The position numbers and the translations under genes are program-made. A stretch of DNA of 64,000 nucleotides, taken from NCBI RefSeq assembly GCF_017639205.1, contig NZ_CP071139.1:1178001-1242000 (forward strand). The letters run 5' to 3'. Source of the DNA: Streptomyces nojiriensis (GTDB taxonomy: Bacteria > Actinomycetota > Actinomycetes > Streptomycetales > Streptomycetaceae). Positions 25,106 to 34,125 of this stretch are shown here, piece after piece; positions within the stretch are counted from its first letter, which is position 1; each line of letters begins with the position of its first letter. Below the pieces are notes generated by a model. That model was not told the origin of the DNA. It did not search any database and saw only the letters and a list, made by a program, of their open reading frames with translations.

Positions 25106-26908
25106 ATGCGCATCCACTATCCCCGTACGCCGCACCTCCCCTGGTCCCCGGGGGCGGCGGCGGACGACGTCCGCGCCGTCGGACTGGCCGGGTTGGCCGG
25201 GCGCGAGGTCGTCGTGACGGAGAAGCTCGACGGGGAGAACACCACCCTGTACGCGGACGGCCTGCACGCGCGCTCGCTCGACTCGGCGCACCATCCCTCG
25301 CGGGCGTGGGTCAAGGGTCTCCAGGGCCGCATCGGCCCCGGGATCCCGGCCGGGTGGCGGGTGTGCGGGGAGAACCTCTACGCCCGGCATTCGATCCCGT
25401 ACGAGGACCTGGACAGCTGGTTCTACGGTTTCTCGGTGTGGGACGGGGAGCACTGCCTGGACTGGGACCGGACCGTACGGTTCCTGCGCGGCCTGGGCGT
25501 GCCCACCCCGCGCGTGCTGTGGCGTGGCACCTTCGACGAGCGCGCGCTGCGCAGGCTGAAGCTCGACACGGCGCGCCAGGAGGGGTACGTCGTACGGACG
25601 GCGGCCGGTTTCACGCGCGAGGACTTCGGCCGGTGCGTGGCCAAGTGGGTGCGGGGCGGCCATGTGCAGACCAGTAATCACTGGATGTTCGCGCAGGTCG
25701 TGCCGAACGGGCTCGGACCTGCGGCCCCGTTGTGGGCGGTGCGCTCGGGGGCCGAGGCCGATGTGCCCGGGCTGTCCGCCGCCCTCGGGATGAGCGGGAC
25801 CGAGACCACTGCAGCGGCCGACGCGGACGAGGTCGCCGAGGTCGCGGCCCGGATCGACGGGGCGGGGCGGACCGGGGAGGACCGGCTGGCCGGTGTCCTG
25901 GCGGCGGTACTCCGCCGCGAGCCGCGGGCCCGGATCGCGGCGCGGATCGCGGCGGGCCCGGCCGGGATGGGGCTCGCGCGGCGGGTCGCCGACCTGGTGG
26001 GGCTGTACCCGTACCTGCAGCGGCCGTTCCCGGACGAGGACCGGCGGGCCGGGCTGGTCGGGATGGCCGCGGCGGCCGATCTCGGCGTGCTGCACGCGCT
26101 CGCCGGGGCACTGGCGGACGGGCCCGGGGAGCGGGAGTGCGCGGAGTGGTCCGCGCTGTGCGCCGAGGAGGCCGGGCTGCTCGGCGCGGATCCGCTGGAG
26201 GAGCTGCGGGCCGGGCTGCGCGAGGCGCTCTCCGGTCTGGGCACGGAAGCCGCGGACCGCTGCTGGGCCGAGACACGGCGGGCGTTCGCACAGGGCAGGA
26301 TCTCGGGATCCGCGGTGGAGGAAGCCGTGGCGGCGACGTGGCAGTGGCGCGAGGGAACGTTTCCCCGGATGGTGCAGCTGTGCGGACCATCGGGCAGCGG
26401 GAAGAGCACCTTCGGCCGCGAACTGCCCGGTGTGGACGCGTACATCAGTCTTGACGATCTGCGCACGGCCCGGGGTTCCCGTGCGGACCAGGGGGCCAAC
26501 GCCGAGGTGTTGAGCGAGGGCCTGGACCGGCTCGACGCGGCCCTGGCCCGCGGCGGGACGGTGGTGTGGGACGCCACGTCGCTCAACGGCCGGCAGCGCG
26601 GCCTGGCGGGCTCGGTCGCACGGCGCCGCGACGCGCTGGTCACCCATGCCGTGGTGCTGGTGGAGGAGGCGGAGCTGGTCCGGCGCAACGGCGTGCGCCC
26701 GCATCCGGTACCGCCGCAGGTGCTCACCTCGCAGGTGCGCCGGTACAGCCCGCCGTACGCGGGTCAGGCGCACCGTACGTGGTACGTCGGTACGGCCGGG
26801 GTCGTCGAGGACACGGCGGGCGGCCTCGCGGCCGGACCCGCGGACACGGGACCGGGGCAAGGACCGGGGCAGGGTCATGGACAAGAACGGGGACAGGGAC
26901 CGTACTGA
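25106..26908 (+). CDS. RNA ligase - polynucleotide kinase fusion (RNA repair)
   Basis: A 600-residue fusion. Residues 1-200 are a nucleotidyltransferase-fold RNA ligase: motif I EKLDGE with the adenylated lysine K40, a YGFSVWD strand (about 107-113), motif IV EGYVVRT (159-165) and motif V VAKWVR (178-183). From about residue 420 a P-loop kinase follows: [13 protein letters not shown] (Walker A about 426-434), YISLDDLR and a basic lid, as in T4-type 5' polynucleotide kinases. The middle (about 230-415) is helical and unassigned. The protein should phosphorylate 5'-OH ends and seal RNA breaks. The C-terminal tail is a Gly/Gln/Pro-rich repeat. AGGAG precedes the ATG at 25106. It overlaps the next gene at TGATG. 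Confidence 0.85.
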   Translation: MRIHYPRTPHLPWSPGAAADDVRAVGLAGLAGREVVVTEKLDGENTTLYADGLHARSLDSAHHPSRAWVKGLQGRIGPGIPAGWRVCGENLYARHSIPYEDLDSWFYGFSVWDGEHCLDWDRTVRFLRGLGVPTPRVLWRGTFDERALRRLKLDTARQEGYVVRTAAGFTREDFGRCVAKWVRGGHVQTSNHWMFAQVVPNGLGPAAPLWAVRSGAEADVPGLSAALGMSGTETTAAADADEVAEVAARIDGAGRTGEDRLAGVLAAVLRREPRARIAARIAAGPAGMGLARRVADLVGLYPYLQRPFPDEDRRAGLVGMAAAADLGVLHALAGALADGPGERECAEWSALCAEEAGLLGADPLEELRAGLREALSGLGTEAADRCWAETRRAFAQGRISGSAVEEAVAATWQWREGTFPRMVQLCGPSGSGKSTFGRELPGVDAYISLDDLRTARGSRADQGANAEVLSEGLDRLDAALARGGTVVWDATSLNGRQRGLAGSVARRRDALVTHAVVLVEEAELVRRNGVRPHPVPPQVLTSQVRRYSPPYAGQAHRTWYVGTAGVVEDTAGGLAAGPADTGPGQGPGQGHGQERGQGPY

Positions 26909-29790
26909 TGCGTACCAGTGAGGAGCTCTACCACCAGGTCCGCTGGGACTCCCGGTTCGATCCGGCGCGGTTCGTGCTCGGACTGCTCCAGCGCGGGGCC
27001 GAGCCGAAGCGGGTCCCGCTGCCCTCGTTCGTGCCCGGCGGCGACATCCCCTGGCACCGGGTGCTGTTCGTCGAGGCGGACGGTGAGCTGGTGTGGGACC
27101 GTGCCACGGGCGTGGACCGGATCGATCTCACCTCGGCGGGCCGGGTCCGCGATCCGCGGCTGCTGCGGGCCCCGTTCTTCACCGCCCGGACCCCGCACGC
27201 GTGGGACCCGGCGGGCGGCGGCGCCTGGCGGCCCGCCGAGCCGGTTCCCGGGGTCGGGACGGCCGCCGCGCCCTCCTCGGTGCGGCTGCTGACCTGGAAC
27301 ACGCTCTGGGACCGGTACGACGCCCCGCGCATCTCCACCGCCCGGCGCAGGCCGCTGCTGCTGGCCGATCTCGCGGCCGCCGATGCCGATGTCATCGCGC
27401 TGCAGGAGGTCGAACCCGAGCTGCTCGGCATGCTGCTGGCGGCGCCGTGGGTGCGGGCCTCGTACACCCTCGGCACGGATCCGGGCGGCCGGGACGTCGC
27501 CGAGTGCGGCCTGCTGCTGCTCAGCCGGCTTCCGGTGCGGGAGGCGGGGATGCACCGGCTCCGCCCGCACAAGGCGGTCACCGCCGTCACGGTGGACACC
27601 GCGGCCGGCCCCCTGGTCGTCTCGAACACCCACCTGACCAGCGACCACACCGAGAACGGCGACGTCCGCCGGGAGGCCGAACTGACCCGGCTCGCCGAGG
27701 GGCTGGGCGGCATCGAGGCCGGGGTGGCGCTGCTGGGCGACTTCAACGACGGCCGCCACGGCGCCTGGGGGCCCGCGGCCGCACTCGGCATGCGAGACGC
27801 CTGGAGCGACGTGCACGGGGCGGCGGACGACACGCCGACCTTCGATCCTGCGGCCAATCCACTGGCCGCGGTGGGCTCGCTGTCGGGCCGGGCGGCCCGG
27901 CTGGACCGGATCCTGCTGCGGTCCACGACGGCCCGGGTGGCCCGGGCCGCGCTCCGCGGCGACGCACCGGCCCCGGAGGGCCTGTTCATCTCCGACCACT
28001 TCGGTGTGGAGGCGACGGTGGAGTTCGGGGAGCGGGGCGGTGCGCCCGCGCGCCTCGACGTACCGGCGACGGCGCGGACGGCCGTGGCATGGCTGCCGCC
28101 CGCCCTGCCGGAGGCGGTACGGGAACTGCGCCGCGAGCTCGACCCGCAGGCCGGGCGCTGGCCCGCGCACGTGAACCTGCTCTTCGGCTTCGTACCGGAG
28201 TCCTCCTTCGGCGAGGCGGTGCCGCTCCTGGCGGAGGCGGCCGCCGCGACCGGGCCGTTCCCCGTCCGGCTGGAGGGTGTGCACAGCTTCGGGCACCGTG
28301 AGGACGCCACCGTCTGGCTGGACCCGGCGGCATCCGGTGAGGCGCCGTGGCAGGAGCTTCGGCGCGCCCTGGCGGAGCGGTTCCCGGGCTGCCAGGGGCG
28401 TACGGGTGACCAGAACGGCTACACCCCGCATCTGACGCTGGGGCGCAGCCAGGACCCGCAGCGCGCGGTCGCGGCCTTCGCGGCGCGGCTCGGCGGCCCG
28501 GTGGCCGCGCGGGTCGGGGAACTGGCCGTGCTCTCGCGGCGCGGGGACGGACCGATGCGGGTCCGGGCGACGGTGGCGCTGGGGACGGGCGAGGTGCGCT
28601 GGGAGCCGGAGGCGGGCCCGGAGCCGGCCGACCGGTCCGGGCCCGCGGTCCGGGACGGGGCCGCCGAGTCGGTCACCGCGCGCGTCCGGGCGGCGCTCGG
28701 CGATGCGCAGGTGTACCTGGCCGGGTCGCGCCGCATGGGCTGCGCGCTGCCGGAGGCCGACCTGGACCTGGTGGCGGTGGTGCCGGGGCCGGCCGATGTG
28801 GCCCTCGTACGGGACCGGGTGGCGGCGGCGCTGCCCGAGGCGGGGCGGCTGCGCGAGGTGACGGGGGCGCGGGTGCCGGGGCTGCGGTTCCGCGTCGGCG
28901 GGCTGTCGGTGGATCTGGTCGTGGTGGCCACCGGCGGGCCGGCTCCGGCGCAGGCGGTGGCACGGCGGGCGGAGCTGGGCGAGGCGGCCGCGCTCGCGCT
29001 GAGCGCGGTCAGCGACGCCGATGCCGTACGGGACCGGGTGGGAGCGGACCGGCAGGCCGCGTTCGCCGGGCTGGCGCGGCAGGTGAAGGCGTGGGCGCGG
29101 GCCCGGGGGCTGGACTCGGCGCCGTTCGGCGGGCTGCCCGGGCTCGCCTGGGCGGTTCTCGCGGCGCGCACGGTGGAGGAGGCCGGGGCGCTGCCGCCCG
29201 ACGCCCTGCTGCGCGAGTTCTTCGGCAGGTGGGCCGCCTGGGACTGGCGGGTGCCCGTCTCGCTGTCGGCGGCGGGCGCGGGCGCGGCGGAAGGCGGGCC
29301 GGAGGGCGGGCCGGACGCGGTCGCGGTCCTCACCCCCTCGGAGCCGGTGCGCAGTTGCACGGCCCAGGTCGGGCCGGGCCTGCGCGACCTGCTGGTCCAG
29401 GAGTTGTACGCGGCCTGGGAACTGCTGGAGTCCGGCCCCGTGGACCGCGCGTGGGCGCCGGGGCCACCTCCGCTGCACCGCCGGCACGCCGCCTGGGCGG
29501 TGGTGACCGTACGGACGGCTTCCGAGGCGGAGTTCGAGGAGACCCTGGGCCGGGTGCGCGGGCGGCTGCGGGCCCTGCTCGGCGCCCTGGAGGAGGCCGG
29601 TGTCACGGACGCGCACGCCTGGCCCCGGCCCTTCGAGTCGGGTCCGGCCCTGGCCCGCTACGCGATCGGTCTCGGCACCGTGCCGCCGGACGCGGCGCGC
29701 CTGGCCGCCCTGGCCGGCCCCTGGCGGACCGGCCTGCCGGGGGTCGAGGTCTCCTGGGCGGCCTGCGGCGAGGTGCCCGACCTGGGGTGA
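26908..29790 (+). CDS. Multidomain RNA repair protein: MJ1316 (DUF504) - EEP - 2H phosphoesterase - PAP-like nucleotidyltransferase
   Basis: A 960-residue protein with four domains. (1) 1-75, an MJ1316/DUF504 RNA cyclic-end recognition domain: [32 protein letters not shown]. (2) About 120-375, an endonuclease/exonuclease/phosphatase domain: [24 protein letters not shown] (about 275-282), SDHFG (about 362). (3) About 390-560, a 2H phosphoesterase with histidine motifs HVNL (421) and HLTL (508). (4) About 575-960, a poly(A)-polymerase or CCA-adding type nucleotidyltransferase: AGSRRMG (605-611), Asp618, Asp620 and Asp669. Together these could recognise, trim, open cyclic ends and extend damaged RNA 3' ends, preparing them for the fused ligase-kinase of the overlapping upstream gene. 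Such associations have been predicted for bacterial RNA repair; activity here is inferred. Confidence 0.85.
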   Translation: MRTSEELYHQVRWDSRFDPARFVLGLLQRGAEPKRVPLPSFVPGGDIPWHRVLFVEADGELVWDRATGVDRIDLTSAGRVRDPRLLRAPFFTARTPHAWDPAGGGAWRPAEPVPGVGTAAAPSSVRLLTWNTLWDRYDAPRISTARRRPLLLADLAAADADVIALQEVEPELLGMLLAAPWVRASYTLGTDPGGRDVAECGLLLLSRLPVREAGMHRLRPHKAVTAVTVDTAAGPLVVSNTHLTSDHTENGDVRREAELTRLAEGLGGIEAGVALLGDFNDGRHGAWGPAAALGMRDAWSDVHGAADDTPTFDPAANPLAAVGSLSGRAARLDRILLRSTTARVARAALRGDAPAPEGLFISDHFGVEATVEFGERGGAPARLDVPATARTAVAWLPPALPEAVRELRRELDPQAGRWPAHVNLLFGFVPESSFGEAVPLLAEAAAATGPFPVRLEGVHSFGHREDATVWLDPAASGEAPWQELRRALAERFPGCQGRTGDQNGYTPHLTLGRSQDPQRAVAAFAARLGGPVAARVGELAVLSRRGDGPMRVRATVALGTGEVRWEPEAGPEPADRSGPAVRDGAAESVTARVRAALGDAQVYLAGSRRMGCALPEADLDLVAVVPGPADVALVRDRVAAALPEAGRLREVTGARVPGLRFRVGGLSVDLVVVATGGPAPAQAVARRAELGEAAALALSAVSDADAVRDRVGADRQAAFAGLARQVKAWARARGLDSAPFGGLPGLAWAVLAARTVEEAGALPPDALLREFFGRWAAWDWRVPVSLSAAGAGAAEGGPEGGPDAVAVLTPSEPVRSCTAQVGPGLRDLLVQELYAAWELLESGPVDRAWAPGPPPLHRRHAAWAVVTVRTASEAEFEETLGRVRGRLRALLGALEEAGVTDAHAWPRPFESGPALARYAIGLGTVPPDAARLAALAGPWRTGLPGVEVSWAACGEVPDLG

Positions 29791-29840
29791 GGCGTGGGGC
29801 GTCGGTGGTCAGGGGCGGTGCGTCACGCGGGTAACGCCGG

Positions 29841-30800
29841 TCACGTGGGCCGGACCTCGATGATGATCTTCCCGGCCGTGTGCCCCGTCCGGCTCAGCTC
29901 GAAGGCGGCCGCCAGCTCGCCGAGCGGGAAGGTCGTGGCGACCGGCACCTTGAGCTGTCCGCTGTCGGCGAGCCGGCCCAGTTCGGCCAGGTCGCTGCCG
30001 ACCGGGCGGACCCACATCCACTCGCCGCCCGCACCGAGCACGCTGGGGTCGGCGATGGAGGCGTGCCGGCCGTCGTCGTGGAGCACCTCGCGGGTGACGG
30101 CGCCGACGCCGCCGACGAAGTCCGCGACGACCGTGGGGCCGTCGGGTACCAGGGCCCGTACGCGCGCGGCGAGTCCGTCCCCGTACTCGATGGGTTCGGC
30201 GCCGAGTTCGCGTACCCGGTCATGGTTGCGCGGGGAGGCCGTGCCGATGACCCGGGCGCCCAGTGCGCGGGCGATCTGCACGCCGAAGGAACCGACCCCG
30301 CCCGCCGCGCCGTGGATGAGGACGGTGTCGTCCTTGCCGGTGCCCAGGCGGGTGAGCAGCTGGTAGGCGGTGAGCCCGGCGAGCGGGAGTCCGGCGGCCT
30401 CGGCCCAGGTGAGGGAGGCCGGCTTGTGCGCGAGGGCGCGTACGGGAACGGTGACGTACTCGGCGAAGGTCCCGCCGTGCACGTAGTCCTTGCGGGCGTA
30501 CGCGATGACCTCGTCGCCCTCGGCGTATTCGGGGGTGTCGATGCCGACCCGCTCGACGGTGCCGGACACGTCCCAGCCGGGGACCACCGGATAGACGACG
30601 TCCATCAGGGGGTCGAGCCCGCCCGCCATGATCTTCCAGTCGACGGGGTTGACGGCGGCGCACGCGACCTTGACGAGGACCTCACCGGGTCCGACCTTGG
30701 GCATCGGCAGCCGGGTCTCGGAGAGCACCTCCGTCCCGCCGTACGTCTCGTAAGCCATCGCCCGCATGGTTTCCTGGCTGCTGCCGCCCGACTGGGACAT
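29841..30800 (-). CDS. NADP-dependent quinone oxidoreductase / zinc-type alcohol dehydrogenase family protein
   Basis: A 319-residue medium-chain reductase/dehydrogenase. The N-terminal GroES-like part has VLVKVACAAVNPVDWKIMAGG and VPGWDVSGTVERVG; the Rossmann part has TVLIHGAAGGVGSFGVQIARALGARV (AxxGGVG). No zinc ligands are visible, so it is a quinone-oxidoreductase-like (zinc-free) member, expected to use NADPH. GGAGAGG eight nucleotides before the ATG at 30800 selects that start over upstream in-frame codons. It sits between two RNA ligase genes but has no clear link with RNA repair; a terminator separates it from the downstream ligase gene (transcribed towards it). Confidence 0.9.
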   Translation of the reverse strand: MSQSGGSSQETMRAMAYETYGGTEVLSETRLPMPKVGPGEVLVKVACAAVNPVDWKIMAGGLDPLMDVVYPVVPGWDVSGTVERVGIDTPEYAEGDEVIAYARKDYVHGGTFAEYVTVPVRALAHKPASLTWAEAAGLPLAGLTAYQLLTRLGTGKDDTVLIHGAAGGVGSFGVQIARALGARVIGTASPRNHDRVRELGAEPIEYGDGLAARVRALVPDGPTVVADFVGGVGAVTREVLHDDGRHASIADPSVLGAGGEWMWVRPVGSDLAELGRLADSGQLKVPVATTFPLGELAAAFELSRTGHTAGKIIIEVRPT

Positions 30801-30860
30801 GTACCCGACCTCTCCGTGTGCTGGTGGAACCCGCCCCCGGCCCATCCCACCATGCACGAA

Positions 30861-30889
30861 GCGCCCGCCCCACGAAGCGGGGCGGGCGC
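30861..30889. terminator. Terminator between the second RNA ligase gene and the oxidoreductase gene
   Basis: An 11-bp perfect stem (GCGCCCGCCCC and complement) with 7-nt loop lies just after the RNA ligase stop and before the oxidoreductase start, both on the minus strand. Confidence 0.8.
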
Positions 30890-30927
30890 GGCGCGGCGCG
30901 GGCCAGCTCGGGAGAGCGCGCGGGGGG

Positions 30928-32004
30928 TCACTCGTACTCGGTGCCGCCCTTGCGGGTCAGGTACGCCGGGCTGACCGCCTTGGCGATGGCCCGCCCGCCC
31001 GTGACCGGGCTGTACCGCTCCGCCGACGGCCGGATGACGACGCCCTCCCGCAGGTGCGCGGCCTTCCCGGAGACGGTCTCGCGGCCGCTCGCCAGCTCCA
31101 GCACCGTGTCGAGGTCGTACGGGCCCTCGTACAGCCTTGGTACCAGCGGAAGCTGACCGTCCGTCAGGACGTCGGCCGGGTCCAGCCAGCGCGTCTGCCC
31201 GTCGATCTCGGCGGAGACGTCGAAGACGGCGTATCCGGGCGGCGAGTCGGCGGTGCGGACGTCGGTCCCGTACGAGAGGTCCTGGACGCCCTTGCCGTAC
31301 ACCTCGCCGAAGATCCCGATCCTGGTCGCACCGAGGCGGTCGGCCAGGGCCGCCGCGACGGCCGCCACGCCGTGCCCGCGTACGGCCCGCCAGTAGAGAT
31401 TGCGCTCGTCCTCCTTGAGCGCCAGCCCCTTCGAGCCGAACCCCTTGGAGGAGACGAAGGACCGCTCGCCCTCGACCACGTACGTGAACAGGCAGGCGGT
31501 GCCGTGCAGTTTCTCGGTGAGGACGACCGGCTCGCCGGGCTCGAAGATGTGCGGGTAGCGCTGGAGGTTCTCGATGTCGACCCACGGCATCAGGTCGGCG
31601 GCGGCTTCGACGTCACCGTTCATGGTCGTGGGTATGGGCGGGGCCCATTTGGTGATGCCGAGCAGCTCCGCGAAGTCCGTCCCCTCCTTGGCCGCCTGGG
31701 CCAGGTCCACGTCGGCGAGCGCGCGCGGCCTGCACACCAGCCCTTGCGAGAGTTCGCCGCGGAGCCGGACCGCCTTGACCCGGTCGGCGGAGCCGCCCGC
31801 GAGCCGCCCGGTGAGGCCGAGCTCCTCGATCAGATCCGCCGGCAGCACGGCCTGTTCGGGGATGTAGACCGCGAACTCTCCCGTGCGATAGGCACCCTTG
31901 GCGATCACGGCGCGGTACAGGCCCACCTGGGCCAGTTCCAGCGCATCCGCGTTCGGGTGCTCGTGAACGGTCAGTTCTTCGGCGGTGACGCGCAGGGTCG
32001 ACAT
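30928..32004 (-). CDS. RNA ligase of the DRB0094 (Rnl5) family
   Basis: A 358-residue ATP-dependent RNA ligase. Residues 1-110 are the OB-fold type N-terminal domain (LRVTAEELTVHEHPNADALELAQVG) found in Deinococcus radiodurans DraRnl. The catalytic domain has motif I EKLHG with K165, motif III IFGEVYG (231-237), the strand YAVFDV, motif IV REGVVIRP (319-326) and motif V AKAVS (341-345). DraRnl seals nicks with a 3'-OH/5'-phosphate RNA end. It differs in class from the fused ligase of the gene at 25106, so the two may work on different breaks. A GGAG site precedes the ATG at 32004. It is divergent from the SDR gene. Confidence 0.9.
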   Translation of the reverse strand: MSTLRVTAEELTVHEHPNADALELAQVGLYRAVIAKGAYRTGEFAVYIPEQAVLPADLIEELGLTGRLAGGSADRVKAVRLRGELSQGLVCRPRALADVDLAQAAKEGTDFAELLGITKWAPPIPTTMNGDVEAAADLMPWVDIENLQRYPHIFEPGEPVVLTEKLHGTACLFTYVVEGERSFVSSKGFGSKGLALKEDERNLYWRAVRGHGVAAVAAALADRLGATRIGIFGEVYGKGVQDLSYGTDVRTADSPPGYAVFDVSAEIDGQTRWLDPADVLTDGQLPLVPRLYEGPYDLDTVLELASGRETVSGKAAHLREGVVIRPSAERYSPVTGGRAIAKAVSPAYLTRKGGTEYE

Positions 32005-32090
32005 GGGACGGCTCCAACAGTGGTCAGGGACACGGCCGACGCCCGGTGGTGTCGCGGTGCGTCGGTGACGACCACTCTGCTTCCCGCCAT

Positions 32091-32108
32091 TTCCGCTGGT
32101 CCAGCGAA
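32091..32108. promoter_or_regulatory. Palindrome in the RNA ligase / SDR divergent region
   Basis: CGCTGG and CCAGCG at 32094-32106 form a perfect inverted repeat around a single T; TT and AA extend it with one bulge. It lies between the divergent RNA ligase and SDR genes, about 105 nt from the SDR start. A promoter-like element TTAGCCT follows at about 32118. Possible operator, binder unknown. Confidence 0.35.
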
Positions 32109-32211
32109 TATCACGGTGTTAGCCTGCCCGCCCCGGCGCCCCCGGCGCTCGGCTGCCCCGCATTCCGCGTCCGCGTACGCGTCCGCGTTCCACGTCCCGC
32201 AGGAGGCTCCC

Positions 32212-32955
32212 ATGTCAGCTCGCCCGGTCACCGTCGTCACCGGCGGCAGCAGGGGCATCGGTGCGGCGACCTGCCTGCGGCTGGCCGCCGACGGGCATGA
32301 CCTGGCCCTCAACTACACCCGCGACGCGGCGGCGGCCGAAGCCGTCGCCGAGCGGGTGCGGGCCGCCGGAGCGCGCTGTGTCACGGTGCGCGGCGACATC
32401 TCCGAGGAGTGCGCCGTCGAGCGGCTCTTCGACATCGCCGGCGCCGAACTCGGCAGGGTGACCGGGCTGGTGAACAACGCCGGGGTGACCGGCCCGCTGG
32501 GCCGGCTCGCCGATGCCCGCACCGAGGACCTGCGCCGGGTCGTGGAGGTGAACCTCCTCGGCTACCTGCTGTGCTGCCGCCGGGCCGCCCGGGACATGGC
32601 GGAGGCCGACGGCGGGGCGATCGTGAACGTCTCCTCCACTGCCGCCACCCTCGGCAGTCCCGGGGAGTACGTGCACTACGCGGCGACCAAGGCGGCCGTC
32701 GACGCGCTCACCGTGGGACTCGCCAAGGAGCTCGGCCCGGACGGGATCCGGGTCAACGCCGTGGCGCCGGGCATCATCGAGACCGACATGCACGCGGCGA
32801 TGGGCGATCCCGACCGTCCGGCGAAGGCCGCGGCCGGGATCCCGCTCGGTCGGCCCGGCCGGCCCGACGAGATCGCCGGGGCGGTCGCCTGGCTGCTCTC
32901 CGCGGACGCCTCGTACACGACGGGCACCGTGCTGCGGGTCTCCGGCGGCCGCTGA
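32212..32955 (+). CDS. FabG-like SDR oxidoreductase
   Basis: A 247-residue classical short-chain dehydrogenase with intact motifs: TGGSRGIG (10-17), NNAGV (88-92), catalytic Ser141/142, Tyr156 and Lys160 in YAATK, and PGIIETDM near the end. The NADP(H)-type sequence and GxVAWLLS end match the FabG-like group, whose substrate varies. AGGAGG six nucleotides before the ATG at 32212 sets the start. Upstream is a short tandem of CGCGTN hexamers (about 32165-32190). No neighbours on the same strand point to a pathway. Confidence 0.9.
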   Translation: MSARPVTVVTGGSRGIGAATCLRLAADGHDLALNYTRDAAAAEAVAERVRAAGARCVTVRGDISEECAVERLFDIAGAELGRVTGLVNNAGVTGPLGRLADARTEDLRRVVEVNLLGYLLCCRRAARDMAEADGGAIVNVSSTAATLGSPGEYVHYAATKAAVDALTVGLAKELGPDGIRVNAVAPGIIETDMHAAMGDPDRPAKAAAGIPLGRPGRPDEIAGAVAWLLSADASYTTGTVLRVSGGR

Positions 32956-32974
32956 TCCGCGAGCACCGCGGCGG

Positions 32975-33745
32975 TCAGCTCATCGCGGCCTGGGTGGCCG
33001 GGCCGTAGACACCCGGGGGGTCGCCCTTGATGGAGCGGTCGCGCTGCAGCTGGCCGACGCCGCGTTTGGTCTGGTTGTCGTAGAACCCGGTGACGGAGAC
33101 GTACGTGAACCCCTGCCCGTGGAGCAGCTCCTGCAGGGCGCGCACCTCGGGGCCGCTGTCGCCCATCCGCAGGGTTCCGGAGGAGCTCGGCGGGCTCGGG
33201 ACCGAAGCGCTGGGCGAGGAGGGTGGTTTCGGGCCCTGGCTCGCGGACGGGCCCGGCTCCCGGGAGGGGGTGGGCACGGCGGAGGCGGAAGCGGAGGGGG
33301 ACATTGCGGTCGCGGTCGGGCGGGGTGCGTCGGCCCCGGCGGTGGAGTCCCCGCCGCGCGCCCGGAGCATCGGTACGGACAGCTCGGCGGGCGCCCCCGC
33401 CCGGGGCGGCTGCGGGTCGGGGCCGCTCAGGAGGAGCACCAGGGCGCCCACCGCGGTGAGCGCCAGCAGGGTCAGGACGGCGAACGGGAGCCGGCTGCGG
33501 CGACCACGGTCGGCTCGGCGGCCCGCGGCCGGGACGGGAGCGGATCCGTGAGCGGGAGCGGAAGCGCGAACGGCGGCGGGAGCGCCGGGTTCCCGGACGT
33601 GTGCCGGGCCGGGGAAGGCGAGGGGGCCGGTCTGCGGCCAGGCGGGCGCAGCCGACGGGGGCGGTGGGCCCGAGGGGGCGATGTACGGGCGTACGAGCAG
33701 GTGGTCGTCGGGGACGATCCCGTTCTCGTCAGGGTCCTGGCGCAT
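32975..33745 (-). CDS. Membrane-anchored peptidoglycan-binding protein
   Basis: A 256-residue protein with a Pro/Ala-rich cytoplasmic N-terminus (about 1-84), one transmembrane helix (LPFAVLTLLALTAVGALVLLL, about 85-107), a long Pro/Ser/Thr-rich stalk, and a C-terminal peptidoglycan-binding fold (PG_binding_1) from about 195: LRMGDSGPEVRALQELL, then GFYDNQTKRGVGQLQ and a GPATQAAMS end. It faces outwards and likely holds peptidoglycan. GGGAG precedes the ATG at 33745. The gene lies 63 nt downstream of the His-rich peptide gene on the same strand, so they may be cotranscribed. Confidence 0.85.
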   Translation of the reverse strand: MRQDPDENGIVPDDHLLVRPYIAPSGPPPPSAAPAWPQTGPLAFPGPAHVREPGAPAAVRASAPAHGSAPVPAAGRRADRGRRSRLPFAVLTLLALTAVGALVLLLSGPDPQPPRAGAPAELSVPMLRARGGDSTAGADAPRPTATAMSPSASASAVPTPSREPGPSASQGPKPPSSPSASVPSPPSSSGTLRMGDSGPEVRALQELLHGQGFTYVSVTGFYDNQTKRGVGQLQRDRSIKGDPPGVYGPATQAAMS

Positions 33746-33808
33746 GGTGGTCTCCCGGCGGGGACGGGGGCCGGCGCGGCGGTGCGGTGCCGGCCCCCAC
33801 CCGGTCGG

Positions 33809-33979
33809 TCAGGCTCCGTGCCGCCGGGCGGCGGGAGCCGGGGCCGCACCGGCGGCGGGGGCGCCGGGCGTGCCGAGCACGCCGAACGCGCGGTGTGCGC
33901 CGTGTGCGTCGTGTGCGCCGTGTGCCGGAGAACCGCCGATTTCGGCCGGTTCGATCGACGGGCGGACGGATATGGGCAT
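33809..33979 (-). CDS. Small His-rich peptide (56 aa), possible precursor peptide
   Basis: A 57-codon open frame with coding-like G/C third positions. The N-terminus MPISVRPSIEPAEIGG is acidic and leader-like and ends in a Gly-Gly pair. It is followed by an His-Gly-Ala repeat (AHGAHDAHGAHRA) and a Gly/Pro/Ala-rich tail. GGAG precedes the ATG at 33979 at 9 nt. A double-Gly after a leader is known in secreted bacteriocin and RiPP precursors, but no modification enzyme is adjacent; an MFS transporter gene ends 147 nt upstream. No Cys, few Ser/Thr, so lanthipeptide chemistry is unlikely. Role unknown. Confidence 0.5.
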   Translation of the reverse strand: MPISVRPSIEPAEIGGSPAHGAHDAHGAHRAFGVLGTPGAPAAGAAPAPAARRHGA

Positions 33980-34125
33980 CTGACGTATCTCCGAAGTGCG
34001 GCTCAAGCTGTGATCCGTGATCGGCGCACTCTTGCCCTCCGGCGGGGGCCGGGTCAAGCCGGCTGTCCGATCCGCCCCCGTCCATCCGATCTGTCGGGCG
34101 GGGTCGTTCCCGCCACCCACCGCCA

